A stretch of DNA of 64,000 nt from Lentisphaerales bacterium (GCA_022446985.1 JAKVBD010000013.1:21431-85430); one strand, 5' to 3'. Shown: positions 15,873-25,378, numbered from the stretch's first letter. Numbers and translations: made by a program. Notes: a model not told the origin generated them from the letters alone.

Positions 15873-16463
15873 ATGGACTTGTTTCTCATACGTCATTTGC
15901 CAACGGAGTCTACCAAAACAGGCGCCTTTTATGGTGCTACGGATTTAGGTTTATCTCAAGATTCTATGAGCTGTAAGACTTCCATTGCCAACAAACAAGA
16001 CTCTGATTTTGCATTTTACTGCAGCCCTTTAAAGCGTTGTCGAGACAGTGCTAAACTTTTTTTCCCTAATGAAGAAATGAAGATACTGGAACGAGCCAAA
16101 GAAGTGAATTTTGGTCGATGGGAAGGTATGACCTTTGATGAAATCTCCAAACAAAATCCGGACCTTGTAACACAATGGACAAATGATTCAGAGTTCAGCT
16201 TTCCTCAAGGTGAAAAGCTACGCCACTTTGAAGAGAGAATCACAGAATTAGCTCATGAACTACAAACAAACGAAAAAGTAGTACTGATAACACATGGCGG
16301 TGTGATCCGTTACTTACTATGTTACTTCTTAGGGTTAGGCTTCGATAAAAGCCTGTACTTTAATGTTGAGCAGTCAACGTTAACTCATCTACAAATATTT
16401 GATAAATCTAACGGAGTCCTAAAAGGCCTGGGAATAAGAGAATGGCAGACATATTTCTCATAA
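15873..16463 (+). CDS. cobC: Alpha-ribazole-5-phosphate phosphatase (histidine phosphatase family)
   Basis: Removes the phosphate from alpha-ribazole-phosphate or adenosylcobalamin-phosphate in nucleotide loop assembly. The catalytic His is in LIRHLPTES (usual RHG is RHL here), with SPLKRCRDSA, the acid in NFGRWEGMTFDEI and the second His in LITHGGVIRYLL. Length 196 is normal. It overlaps cobU by 22 bases and starts the plus-strand cobC-U-T-S unit, divergent from the cobD-Q gene. Confidence 0.88.
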   Translation: MDLFLIRHLPTESTKTGAFYGATDLGLSQDSMSCKTSIANKQDSDFAFYCSPLKRCRDSAKLFFPNEEMKILERAKEVNFGRWEGMTFDEISKQNPDLVTQWTNDSEFSFPQGEKLRHFEERITELAHELQTNEKVVLITHGGVIRYLLCYFLGLGFDKSLYFNVEQSTLTHLQIFDKSNGVLKGLGIREWQTYFS

Positions 16464-16975
16464 CTGGAGGTTGCCGCAGCGGCAAAAGTTCATACTCTGA
16501 AAAGCTGGCTTTGAATTTACCTGGCCCACATGTTTACTTAGCGACCAGTCCATGTTTGGATGATGATATGATGAACAGAATAGCAAGGCACAAACGCGAT
16601 CGCGCCGGGCAAGGCTGGCAGACTGTTGAAGAGGAAATAAATATTGCAGAACAAATTTCCAAAAATGACGGTGCAACAATATTGATTGATTGCCTAACTC
16701 TGTGGATCAACAATCTCATGTGGCAGGCTGAACAAGCCGGGAAGGAAATCAGCGAAGATGACATGATTGTGAAAGCTGAAGATCTTGTGGCTGCTTGTCA
16801 AAAGATTTCCGGAAATGTCGTTATGGTGACCAATGAAACGGGTATGGGCATTATGCCGATCAACCGTCAGGCAAGAATTTTTGCAGACTTGAGCGGTCGT
16901 TGTAACCAGATCATCGCTAAAGCTGCGAAGAAAGCAACTTTCATGGTAAGCGGTTTGCCGATGGAGTTAAAATGA
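16442..16975 (+). CDS. cobU: Adenosylcobinamide kinase / adenosylcobinamide-phosphate guanylyltransferase
   Basis: Phosphorylates adenosylcobinamide and adds GMP to give AdoCbi-GDP. The P-loop ITGGCRSGKSSYSE (residues about 6-19), the guanylated His in NRIARHKRDRAG, the ILIDCLTLWINNL strand and the VTNETGMGIMP motif are all present. Length 177 is standard. It overlaps cobC by 22 bases and cobT by 4, so translation is coupled. Confidence 0.95.
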   Translation: MADIFLITGGCRSGKSSYSEKLALNLPGPHVYLATSPCLDDDMMNRIARHKRDRAGQGWQTVEEEINIAEQISKNDGATILIDCLTLWINNLMWQAEQAGKEISEDDMIVKAEDLVAACQKISGNVVMVTNETGMGIMPINRQARIFADLSGRCNQIIAKAAKKATFMVSGLPMELK

Positions 16976-18024
16976 AGCTTTCTGAATTCTCTTTAAATGA
17001 CATTGTTGAGCCTGACGTAAAATGGCAGGAAAAAGCACAAGCTTATCTGGATTCTTTAGCAATGCCACCGGGAGCTTTGGGAATGCTCGGGCATACTGCT
17101 GTAAAATTGGCGACGATTCAAAAGACCCTTAAACCTCAGATTAAAGGAAAGAGCCTAGTGATGGCTTGTGCCGATCACGGTGTGGTTGCCGAAGGCGTGA
17201 GTAACTACCCACAGATTACTCATGCCATAGTAAATACGGCTTTAACAGGAGGCGCTGCGATAAATGCTTTTTGTAATCAGGCAGGAGTCAATCTCACAGT
17301 ATTGAATGTTGGCGTAAAAGGAGACGTAAAGCCTCCAGAGCCTATGAATGCAATGGTTCATTATATTTCTAAGCCAGTTGCACCGGGAACTGCTAATATG
17401 CTTCATCAGCCTGCTATGACAAAGGAAGAATGTACTGAGGCCATTTCAATTGGAATACAATTAGCCCAAGATCTTGATGCAAATATATTTGTTCTGGGTG
17501 AAATGGGTATAGGAAACACCACAAGCGCTTCTTGTCTTTTGGCAAAGTATTGCGACTTAAGTGCTGAGCAGGTAACCGGTCCAGGAACTGGTGTAAAAGG
17601 AGAAGCTCTTCAGCATAAAAAAGAGGTCATTCGAAAAATTTTAGAGCGCTGTTCAACAGAGCAAGAGCCATTTGAGATTTTACTGCAAGTTGGAGGCTTA
17701 GAGATAGCAGCATTAGTCGGGGTAATACTCGGGGCCGCGTCTCAACAAAAAGCTGTTGTGCTCGACGGTTTTATTTCCGGAGCAGCTGCTCTTGCAGCAA
17801 AAGCCATAGCGCCTTCTTCGATGAGCTATTTATTTGCCGGACACCAAAGTGCAGAACCTGCCCATAAACAAATGTTGGAAAGCTTAGGTTTAGAGACTTT
17901 AGTTAAATTGGATTTACTATTAGGAGAAGGCACTGGAGCCGCTTTAGCGACTAATTTCCTGGAGGCTTCATGCAATTTTTTCAATTCAATGCTGACCTTA
18001 GATGAGGCCCTCAAATTGTCATGA
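16972..18024 (+). CDS. cobT: Nicotinate-nucleotide--dimethylbenzimidazole phosphoribosyltransferase
   Basis: Makes alpha-ribazole phosphate from nicotinate mononucleotide and the lower-ligand base. Characteristic segments are MPPGALGMLG near residue 30, VMACADHGVVAEGVSNYPQ, LGEMGIGNTTSAS, and the catalytic glutamate region LLLGEGTGAALA near the C-terminus. Length 350 is normal. It overlaps cobU and cobS by 4 bases each. Confidence 0.95.
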   Translation: MKLSEFSLNDIVEPDVKWQEKAQAYLDSLAMPPGALGMLGHTAVKLATIQKTLKPQIKGKSLVMACADHGVVAEGVSNYPQITHAIVNTALTGGAAINAFCNQAGVNLTVLNVGVKGDVKPPEPMNAMVHYISKPVAPGTANMLHQPAMTKEECTEAISIGIQLAQDLDANIFVLGEMGIGNTTSASCLLAKYCDLSAEQVTGPGTGVKGEALQHKKEVIRKILERCSTEQEPFEILLQVGGLEIAALVGVILGAASQQKAVVLDGFISGAAALAAKAIAPSSMSYLFAGHQSAEPAHKQMLESLGLETLVKLDLLLGEGTGAALATNFLEASCNFFNSMLTLDEALKLS

Positions 18025-18755
18025 AAAGCTTTTTCTTAGCCTTATCTCTTTTAAGCCGCATTCCAGTATCATCCAAGCTATATACTGGTATAAAGAATAG
18101 CGAATCCGCAACAGTTTACTTCCCTCTTGTAGGCCTAATTCTGGGCGGACTATCAACAGTCTTTGCTTATGGTCTCGGCAGTATCTTACCAAATTGGCCT
18201 TTGGCTGTTTGTGTGACTATTTTCCTAGGAGCTCTTTCAGGATTTCTACACCTTGATGGAGTCGCAGATTGTGGTGATGGCTTTTTAAGTTCGCGACCGG
18301 CAGAGCGAATTTTGGAAATAATGAAAGATCCGAGAATCGGTGCTATGGGAACCTTAAGCCTGGTCTTTGTCGTATTACTGAAACTCAGTCTTCTGATTAG
18401 CCTCATACAAAAATTTGATTTACAGACCTTTTGCCTAATTTTGCTATTAACCCCATTTGCCGGAAGATGTGCTCTTTTGTGGCATATGCGCTTAACTCCG
18501 GTATTGGGCGAAGGCTTAGGCAAGTCTTTTTGGAATCGTTCTCTTGGTATGCAGCTAAGTAACTTTATGCTTTACGGCTTAGTGAACTATTTCTTATTCC
18601 CCGAGTACCTGTTGATCAATATTGCGATTCAGTTAAGCGTCGCAATTCTCTGGTCGCTTTACAGTAAGTCTAAAATCTCTGGAGGCACTGGAGATACTCT
18701 AGGAGTGGCTTGTGAAATAGGTGAAATAGCACTTTTAACTGCATTTATAATTTGA
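18021..18755 (+). CDS. cobS: Adenosylcobinamide-GDP ribazoletransferase (cobalamin-5-phosphate synthase)
   Basis: Integral membrane enzyme that joins AdoCbi-GDP with alpha-ribazole(-phosphate). The metal-binding motif HLDGVADCGDGF (near residue 77) and several hydrophobic helices are present; 244 residues is typical. Last gene of the cobC-U-T-S unit; it ends 32 bases before the convergent btuC gene, and I see no clear terminator in that gap. Confidence 0.93.
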   Translation: MKSFFLALSLLSRIPVSSKLYTGIKNSESATVYFPLVGLILGGLSTVFAYGLGSILPNWPLAVCVTIFLGALSGFLHLDGVADCGDGFLSSRPAERILEIMKDPRIGAMGTLSLVFVVLLKLSLLISLIQKFDLQTFCLILLLTPFAGRCALLWHMRLTPVLGEGLGKSFWNRSLGMQLSNFMLYGLVNYFLFPEYLLINIAIQLSVAILWSLYSKSKISGGTGDTLGVACEIGEIALLTAFII

Positions 18756-18787
18756 GAGATTTATCAAGGTCTAAGCCTTTAATAGAA

Positions 18788-19771
18788 TCAACGTTTTCCC
18801 TTAATTATCAACCAAAAGAAAAAAGGCCCTCCTAAGGTTGAAGTAATCAAACCAACAGGAAGCTCAGTCGGATAAAAAATAGTTCTTGCTAAAGTATCAG
18901 AAACCATTAAGAATACTCCTCCAAAAAGAGTAGAAGCCCAAAACAATAATTTATGGCCCGGCCCTGTAAATTTCCGACAAATGTGCGGCCCCATTAAACC
19001 AACAAAACCAATGGGTCCACATACAGAAACAACTGCGCCCACTATTAAAGAAACTGCCAGAAAAAGGCGTTGTCGAACTTTAGCAACATCTACTCCGCGG
19101 CTGGTTGCCATATCTTCCCCAATAACCAAAAGATCCATTTCCTTAAGATTTAGGATGACAACAATCATACCAACAACTACAAATACGATCACAAAACGGA
19201 TCTGCTCGTAGCCTATAACCTGTAGGCCGCCAATCATCCAGTAAAGCATCTCTCCTAATTGAGAGTTTTCTGCCCGAAATTGGAAAATAAGAATGAGACT
19301 GCTAAAGAAAAAATTGATAGCTACTCCACCTAATAGGATGTCTCCCAACTGCACATTTTTCTTGTATTTCACCAAAGAAAAAACAATTAACAAAGCGAGC
19401 ATCGCACCGGAAAAAGCAGCAATCGATGTACCTGAGAGAAAGGCGCTCAGAATAACAGGACCACCTAAAAAAATATATAGCACAACTCCAAATGAGGCAC
19501 CACTGGCAATACCTAGGGTAAATGGTGTTGCTAAGTCATTTCTAAACATCGATTGAAAGCACATACCACACACCGAAAGCGCTGCTCCGGCAATAAAAGC
19601 CAGAATGACTCTAGGAAGTCGTATATTAAAAAAAATCTGATAATCCGGCGATTCTGCATCAAAAGCCATTACCTCTGTAAAGCTCAAGGAACTGCCACCA
19701 AAGAACGGCATAGACACTATACAGATAGGGGCTAAAACACTCAGCAGAATTATAAAAACTTTTTTATTCAT
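18788..19771 (-). CDS. btuC: Corrinoid ABC transporter permease (BtuC/FecCD family)
   Basis: Ten-helix FecCD-type permease: the family segments RLPRVILAFIAGAALSVCG, ATPFTLGIASGASFG, LLGGVAINFFFSSL and GPIGFVGLMGPHICR are in order and the length 327 is normal. It is transcribed away from btuB-btuF-btuD, which supply the outer membrane receptor, binding protein and ATPase. Iron or heme transport would be the alternative, but the B12 setting supports corrinoids. Its own 5' region lies opposite to the riboswitch-controlled promoter and carries no riboswitch on the minus strand. Confidence 0.88.
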   Translation of the reverse strand: MNKKVFIILLSVLAPICIVSMPFFGGSSLSFTEVMAFDAESPDYQIFFNIRLPRVILAFIAGAALSVCGMCFQSMFRNDLATPFTLGIASGASFGVVLYIFLGGPVILSAFLSGTSIAAFSGAMLALLIVFSLVKYKKNVQLGDILLGGVAINFFFSSLILIFQFRAENSQLGEMLYWMIGGLQVIGYEQIRFVIVFVVVGMIVVILNLKEMDLLVIGEDMATSRGVDVAKVRQRLFLAVSLIVGAVVSVCGPIGFVGLMGPHICRKFTGPGHKLLFWASTLFGGVFLMVSDTLARTIFYPTELPVGLITSTLGGPFFFWLIIKGKR

Positions 19772-19841
19772 ATCATCTTTAACAATTTAAGGACATCGCA
19801 ACTTAGTACAATTTTATTCAGCACCAAATGCTCTCGGCACA

Positions 19842-19869
19842 TTGACTTGAAAATAATTTCTAATATTAT
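19842..19869 (+). promoter_or_regulatory. Probable promoter of the btuBFD unit
   Basis: TTGACT at 19842-19847 and TATTAT at 19864-19869 with a 16-base spacer place the start just before the riboswitch at 19882. Confidence 0.5.
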
Positions 19870-19881
19870 TGCCGCAGACTT

Positions 19882-20021
19882 GGAACTTTTCTGGTCTAAA
19901 AAGAACAGGGGAATCCCGTGAAATTCGGGAACGGACGCGCCACTGTAAGCTGCTCCTTGCAGCAAGTCAGAACACCTGGTTTTCAGCTATTTCGCGACTA
20001 GATAACTGAAAAGAAAGTTCC
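19882..20021 (+). promoter_or_regulatory. Cobalamin riboswitch controlling btuB
   Basis: Contains GGGGAATCCCGTGAAATTCGG, the GCGCCACTGTAAGC box and AGTCAGAACACCTGG, the B12-element order. GGAACTTT (19882-19889) can pair with AAAGTTCC (20014-20021), closing the element immediately before the ATG at 20022. A 3' hairpin TTTTCAG/CTGAAAA (about 19980-20012) has a loop with CGCG that could kiss the CGCG of the core loop. Confidence 0.92.
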
Positions 20022-20120
20022 ATGAATAAGAATTTAAAGTACAGGCTGTTCTGCCTCATCAATAAGACGACAATTGATTGGGTCCCTGGTACTAAAGATT
20101 CTTCGCCAAAAATAAGACAT

Positions 20121-21974
20121 ATGAATAAAAATATTTTAAGAAAATTAAACAAGATCGCTTTGTGTGCTCTTGTCTCTTCATCATTGTTTGCTGAAGAAGC
20201 ATCAGTTGAAGAACAGTTTTTGGTTACAGCTACAAAATCTGAAACTGAAGCTCGTGAAATCGGTAAATCCTTTACTGTCATTACTCGTCAGGAAATCGAA
20301 GACAGCAACCATAATAATCTTCTAGATATGCTACGCCGGGTGCCTGGACTTAACATTGCTTCAAATGGCCCACATGGCTCGACTCGTATTTTTATCCGCG
20401 GTAATGAATCTTACTACACAAAAGTTTTGATCAATGGCGTTGCAGTTGACGATGCCTCCAGTACACAGGTTCATTATGCCAATGTAATCAACAGCATTGG
20501 TTTGGATAATGTTGAGCGCATTGAAATTATAAGAGGGGCTCAGAGTACTCTTTATGGTTCAGATGCAATCGGTGGTGTTATAAACATCATTACCCGTAAA
20601 GGTGATGGTGAAACTATCAGCGGCTCTATCCGTCAGGAATTTGGTGAAGATGAATTCAGCAAGAGCACAATTAACCTGAGAGGGTCTGAGGGCGCCTTTA
20701 ACTATTCTCTTTCATTGAGTCATGAGTTTCAGGATGCTATATCAACGACAAACAGTGACTCTTCAAACTACGAAAGTGATGGAGATGACTACCGGAATAC
20801 TTCTGGTAACCTAACTCTTTCTTACTTGATTAATGAATCACTCGAAGTCGGATTAACTGGTAGTTATCTTGATTCAAATGTTGAGTTTGATTCACCATGG
20901 ACTCCTGGAAGTGAAAACTATATTCAAAACTCTACAGTTCGCCCGCACATTAAATTGTATGACTTAATGGACGATAAACTTGAGGTTGAAATCGCTTACA
21001 ACCACACTGACAACCGTAGAACAACTACAAGTGGTTATAATTCTTACTCAGAAGTTCACAAGTACGAATTATTAAACACTTTTGATCTTGCGGATTGGAA
21101 TACTCTGATCATTGGTGGTGACTTCATTGAGCAACAGGCTGACTTCGACAGCCCCACTGGTTCTGGAGCCGCATACAAAGTTCGCTATAACGAATATTAT
21201 GCTCAAGAGCAGTTGCGCTTTGAGGACAAGTATTTTTTGACTTTCGGTGGCCGTTACTCAGACCACTCTGACTTTGGAGAGGAATGGACATACCAGATTG
21301 CTCCTGCTATTTACTTTGAAGAGACTGGTACAAAATTGCACGCTTCTTATGGAACTGGCTATCGCGCACCGAGTCCATATGAACTGTTTGACGTTTGGTC
21401 AGGAGATGACAGTCTGACTCCTGAAACAAGTGAATCCTTCGATATAGGTTTTGATCAAACTTTTGAAGAGTCAGGTTTGAGCTTTGGTGCTACATACTTC
21501 TATGTTGAAACTGAAGATAAAATCATCTACAGCTTCAGCTCTTCTAAGTATGATCAAATAGGTAATGCAAGAAGTTATGGTGTAGAATCATACGTTCAAT
21601 ATGACTTCTCAAAAGATCTTTTTGCAAAGCTCACCTATACCAGAACTCATACCGAAGATAACCGTGAAACCGGTGACCAAAGATCTCCAAGAGTTCCCAA
21701 AGACTCCGCCACCATCTTAGCCAACTGGCAAGCTACCAACAAATTGAATTTTGATGCAGAAGTAAATATTGGCGGCAATCGCTATAGTGACAGAAATAAT
21801 ACTGATACACTTGGTTCATACACTACTGTTGGTCTAGCTGCCACGTATGACATCGATGAAAGCTTTACTGTTTTTGCACGTGTAAATAATCTCTTTGATG
21901 AAGACTATGAAGAGGTTAAAGGCTACAATACTTATGGTCGCTCATTCTTTGGCGGTTTAGAATACAAGTTTTAA
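20121..21974 (+). CDS. btuB: TonB-dependent outer membrane corrinoid receptor
   Basis: Outer-membrane beta-barrel for corrinoid uptake. From ATG 20121 it gives a signal peptide (MNKNILRKLNKIALCALVSSSLFA), a TonB-box-like FLVTATKS, a plug domain with DMLRRVPGLNI, GSTRIFIRG and ERIEIIRGAQSTLYGSDAIGGVINIITR, and a barrel ending in FGGLEYKF with a terminal aromatic residue. The result is 617 residues, close to E. coli BtuB. The frame is open back to ATG 20022, right after the riboswitch; that start would put 33 non-secretory residues before the signal peptide, so 20121 is preferred, although its ribosome site is poor. Confidence 0.9.
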   Translation: MNKNILRKLNKIALCALVSSSLFAEEASVEEQFLVTATKSETEAREIGKSFTVITRQEIEDSNHNNLLDMLRRVPGLNIASNGPHGSTRIFIRGNESYYTKVLINGVAVDDASSTQVHYANVINSIGLDNVERIEIIRGAQSTLYGSDAIGGVINIITRKGDGETISGSIRQEFGEDEFSKSTINLRGSEGAFNYSLSLSHEFQDAISTTNSDSSNYESDGDDYRNTSGNLTLSYLINESLEVGLTGSYLDSNVEFDSPWTPGSENYIQNSTVRPHIKLYDLMDDKLEVEIAYNHTDNRRTTTSGYNSYSEVHKYELLNTFDLADWNTLIIGGDFIEQQADFDSPTGSGAAYKVRYNEYYAQEQLRFEDKYFLTFGGRYSDHSDFGEEWTYQIAPAIYFEETGTKLHASYGTGYRAPSPYELFDVWSGDDSLTPETSESFDIGFDQTFEESGLSFGATYFYVETEDKIIYSFSSSKYDQIGNARSYGVESYVQYDFSKDLFAKLTYTRTHTEDNRETGDQRSPRVPKDSATILANWQATNKLNFDAEVNIGGNRYSDRNNTDTLGSYTTVGLAATYDIDESFTVFARVNNLFDEDYEEVKGYNTYGRSFFGGLEYKF

Positions 21975-21990
21975 ATAAACAGGAGCAATT

Positions 21991-22812
21991 GTGAAAAAAT
22001 TTCTTTTAGTACTGATATTACTCAGTATCCCTGCATTTGCAGAAAAAGTTCCTAAAAGAATTATATCACTGGCTCCGAGTATTACAGAAATCCTTTGCTC
22101 TCTCGATCTTCAAAAAAAGATCGTCGGAGTTACGGATTTCTGTAAAGACCCCTATAAAAATACCAATTTTAAAGGCAAATCTGTTGGTGGTTTGATCAAT
22201 CCAAATTTTGAGAAGATGATTCACCTGAAGCCAGATGTCATCTTCACTCTGAAAGGCAAAGCTGATCATACTGCGCAACTTAGAAAATACGGTTTAAACG
22301 TCGTAGTTCTTCAACACCAAAATCTAGAAGGGGTTTTCGATTCCATAAAGATAGTAGGAGAAAAATGCGGAAATGCAGCAATTGCCAATAAGCTTCACAA
22401 AGATTTACAGTCTCTTCTTAAAGAACCCAAGTCCGATGGTAGAAAGGTATTAGTTACCATTTCCCGTCTCTCAAGCCAGGCAAACATACGCTTATGGGTG
22501 GCCGGTAATGATGGATTCTACAGTAAGATTCTTAATCTATGTGGTGTGGAAAATGCCATAACCGGGCAAGATAAGTTCTCCCAGATCACCCCAGAAGCAC
22601 TGGTCAGAATCAATCCAGATGAAATTATCTTTCTAAAAAATGTTTTTACCGAAGAAGAAAAAGCCGCAGAGCTTAAGGCCTGGCAGAAGTTTGCCAGTTT
22701 GAAAGCTATTAAGGAAAACAGGTTTCACTTTATCATTGGAGATGAAGTCCTGATTCCCGGCCCCAGATTTCCAGCGCTATTGGAAAAATTTAAGAAAGCA
22801 CTCCATAAATGA
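21991..22812 (+). CDS. btuF: Periplasmic corrinoid-binding protein
   Basis: Substrate-binding protein of the BtuCD importer: signal peptide MKKFLLVLILLSIPAFA, then RIISLAPSITEILCSLDL and the VTDFCKDP and NPNFEKMIHLKPDVIF segments of the BtuF/FecB fold. It starts with GTG at 21991 preceded by AGGAG. Length 273 is normal. It overlaps btuD by 4 bases. Confidence 0.9.
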   Translation: MKKFLLVLILLSIPAFAEKVPKRIISLAPSITEILCSLDLQKKIVGVTDFCKDPYKNTNFKGKSVGGLINPNFEKMIHLKPDVIFTLKGKADHTAQLRKYGLNVVVLQHQNLEGVFDSIKIVGEKCGNAAIANKLHKDLQSLLKEPKSDGRKVLVTISRLSSQANIRLWVAGNDGFYSKILNLCGVENAITGQDKFSQITPEALVRINPDEIIFLKNVFTEEEKAAELKAWQKFASLKAIKENRFHFIIGDEVLIPGPRFPALLEKFKKALHK

Positions 22813-23558
22813 GCCGCATAGAAGTACAAAAACTCTCTTATAAAATTTCAGGAACAGACATTTTAAAGAATGTCAGTGCTTCTTTCAGCCCAAACTCGCT
22901 TACCTGTATTCTCGGTCCAAATGGAGCTGGCAAAACAACCCTGATAAAAGCTATGTGCGGACTTCTTCCATTAGAAGGCACTATACTTGTAAACGATCAG
23001 AATGTTAATAGTCTGGATTCAAAGGCACTGGCTCGCGAAATCTCCTACGTGCCACAATCCATTTCTTCAGAACTCAATTTTACAGTCGAAGAGTTTATAC
23101 TTCTAAGTCGCTACCCTTGGCAGGGAGTCAGTGAAATCAAACAACAGAAGATAGATGAACTTCTTGAAATCACCGGGCTTCAAAGCCATCGACACCAATC
23201 TATGTCTACTTTGAGTGGAGGAGAAAGACAACGAGCCCTTATCTGCGCAGCCCTTATTCAAGACAGCGAAATAATCCTGCTGGATGAAATTACTTCTGCA
23301 CTGGATCCACGTTATCAGGACCAAATCGTCAAACTGTTGATTAAAATAAGAGATCAGAGCAAAACTCTTATCTGGGCAACGCATGATGTGAATGATGCCC
23401 TTCTGCATGCAGACCATTTACTGGCTATGAAAGACGGTGAAGTTTTTAGTTATGGCAGTTCAGAAGAGTTCATCGAGAAAAATACTCTCAATAAACTCTA
23501 CGAAAGAGATTTCCAAAAAATACAGCACCCAGTTTACAATAAACCTGTACTTGTATAG
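22809..23558 (+). CDS. btuD: Corrinoid ABC transporter ATP-binding protein
   Basis: ABC ATPase: Walker A GPNGAGKTT, Q-loop VPQSIS, signature LSGGERQR, Walker B IILLDEITSALD and switch His in WATHDVND. Length 249 fits FepC/BtuD. It completes the importer with btuC, which lies elsewhere on the opposite strand. Five bases separate its stop from the convergent tatC stop. Confidence 0.9.
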   Translation: MSRIEVQKLSYKISGTDILKNVSASFSPNSLTCILGPNGAGKTTLIKAMCGLLPLEGTILVNDQNVNSLDSKALAREISYVPQSISSELNFTVEEFILLSRYPWQGVSEIKQQKIDELLEITGLQSHRHQSMSTLSGGERQRALICAALIQDSEIILLDEITSALDPRYQDQIVKLLIKIRDQSKTLIWATHDVNDALLHADHLLAMKDGEVFSYGSSEEFIEKNTLNKLYERDFQKIQHPVYNKPVLV

Positions 23559-23563
23559 GAACT

Positions 23564-25009
23564 CTATTCTTTTTCTGTATTACCGACAGTATGCACAACA
23601 ACTTCTGAAGCCACCTCGTCTGCCCAGGCTGCTACAGAGCCATCTATATTTTCAGCCTTTACTACTTTTAGAATAACCTGAAGATTATAGTCGCCGGACT
23701 CCTTAAGAATTTTTTCAGCCGACTTCAAACTTTTCAAGACGTCTCCTCTTGTAAAACTCTCAGAGCCTTTTTCTGGAGAGTAAGAATACTTGAAGTTATT
23801 ATCAGCATCTGGCCACATAATGCGGCGATCATTGATCTTAAGCTGCCAATAGAACTCTACATTTATCGGTAAGTTAATTTTGCGATCAATACTAAAATCT
23901 ATTTTTATTTGCTCTTCACCAGCAGCTAAAAGTAATTTAGGGGTAAAAACATACTGCAGTACTTTTTGCCTCAGAGCCGGTGTTAGTCTTGTATCTGACC
24001 AATTTTCAGAAATAACTGATATAGTATTTAGCTTTTCTACTTCTGGACGCTTTTCAGCCAGAGCGGCTACCATAACTTTCGGCCCGCCTTCAGTTTTCCA
24101 AAGCTCCTGATACTGCTCAACACTGTGCTTATTCGCTACGAGCTGACTGGCACTTTGTTTTTCATACCAATTCCACGTATACCAAACACCAAAAGCTCCA
24201 CCAAAAAGGATAGAAAACAAAGCTGCAAAAGCTGCAAGTTTTATAAGACCACTATGCTTTGTACTGTCTTCGTCACTACCTATGTTCAGTATTCGACAGA
24301 TGATGATACTTAATTCATAAATCAGCCAAGTTGGGCCACCTAAGAGTAACTGCGATGTTACATCTGGAGGAGTTAAAACAGAAGCTACAAAAAAGACGAC
24401 TACAATCACCCAAGGTCGAATTTTAACCAAGGTTTCTATGGATACTAAACCGAGTGCAAAAAGTAGAACCACTATAACAGGCAGCTGACTGGCTATACCT
24501 GTAGCTGCGGCAATCCTCAGAACAAAGGAAATCATCTCCGTTAAGTTAGGCGTGTACCTGACATACTCACTTTCAAGAGAACTGAAAAAGTTCAAACATA
24601 TGGGGACTATAACCATAAGTCCAAACAGTGACCCCATCAAAAAAAGTACGTAAGATGCACCCGCGGCATATTTACCCATGTTTTTCTCTTTTTCATACAA
24701 GCCTGGCGATACAAAACGCCATACCTGTAGAAGTGCAAAAGGCAAGGAAAAGTACAAAGCTACCATAAAACCGATGCGGAATTTTTGCATAAAAATTTCG
24801 GCCGGGCCTATAGCTATAAAGGAAGGTACATTAGACAAGCCGACTATGTAATCAACTATGTCATCTGCAAAAATAACACCAAGAGGAAAAACTACACCCA
24901 GAACAACGGCTACCCTGACCAGGCACCAACGCAACTCTTCAAGGTGGTCCAGTATACCCATTTCGGCGAGCTCTTCTTCCTTATCATGAGGATCGATATA
25001 TTCACTCAT
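23564..25009 (-). CDS. tatC: Sec-independent translocase TatC with an extra C-terminal domain
   Basis: Residues about 15-250 are TatC, the Tat receptor: MGILDHLEELRWCLVR at the start, LQVWRFVSPGLYEKEK, a PNLTEMISFV periplasmic loop and ASVLTPPDVTSQ before the last helices (six membrane helices). Normal TatC ends near here. This protein has a further membrane helix (about 266-287) and a soluble C-terminal domain of about 190 residues with no recognised family. With six helices ending in the cytoplasm, a seventh would place that domain in the periplasm. It follows tatA by 75 bases. Confidence 0.9.
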   Translation of the reverse strand: MSEYIDPHDKEEELAEMGILDHLEELRWCLVRVAVVLGVVFPLGVIFADDIVDYIVGLSNVPSFIAIGPAEIFMQKFRIGFMVALYFSLPFALLQVWRFVSPGLYEKEKNMGKYAAGASYVLFLMGSLFGLMVIVPICLNFFSSLESEYVRYTPNLTEMISFVLRIAAATGIASQLPVIVVLLFALGLVSIETLVKIRPWVIVVVFFVASVLTPPDVTSQLLLGGPTWLIYELSIIICRILNIGSDEDSTKHSGLIKLAAFAALFSILFGGAFGVWYTWNWYEKQSASQLVANKHSVEQYQELWKTEGGPKVMVAALAEKRPEVEKLNTISVISENWSDTRLTPALRQKVLQYVFTPKLLLAAGEEQIKIDFSIDRKINLPINVEFYWQLKINDRRIMWPDADNNFKYSYSPEKGSESFTRGDVLKSLKSAEKILKESGDYNLQVILKVVKAENIDGSVAAWADEVASEVVVHTVGNTEKE

Positions 25010-25084
25010 AGATTGAAAAACTCTTCAATTTATACAACAGACCCCTAATGAAAGGTCTGCTGAAATTTTATTTTAAAGGGATAT

Positions 25085-25378
25085 TTATTTTTCAGATGAA
25101 CTGTCTGAAGGTTTTGCAGAGGCATCTGCCGTCTCTTTCTTGTCAACTTCAAGTTCCTCATCATCCATAGGAGGGGCAATATTTGCCTTGTTAACTTGTT
25201 GTTCAGGTTCATCATGAATAGCATCATTGAAAGCGCTTTTTGCTTCTTTAAATTCACGCGTTGCTTTACCCAATGAACGAGCTAGTTCAGGTATTTTTTT
25301 AGCTCCAAAAAGAACTAAAACTACTATCAAAATCAAAAACATTTCTGTTGGGCCGGGCATTCCAAAACCGAGTATCAT
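25085..25378 (-). CDS. tatA: Sec-independent translocase protein TatA
   Basis: 97 residues: a short N-terminal membrane helix with MFLILIVVLVLFGAKKIPELARSLG (hydrophobic helix, FG hinge, amphipathic helix) and a charged tail. It oligomerises with TatC to move folded proteins. Placed just upstream of tatC on the same strand; no TatB gene is visible here. Confidence 0.93.
   Translation of the reverse strand: MILGFGMPGPTEMFLILIVVLVLFGAKKIPELARSLGKATREFKEAKSAFNDAIHDEPEQQVNKANIAPPMDDEELEVDKKETADASAKPSDSSSEK

Noticed and set aside
19768..19965. Small minus-strand ORF upstream of btuC
   Set aside because: It overlaps the riboswitch and promoter of the plus-strand unit and has no ribosome site or recognisable protein features.
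20022..20120. BtuB starting at ATG 20022 directly after the riboswitch
   Set aside because: It would place 33 hydrophilic residues before a clear signal peptide; kept only as an alternative.
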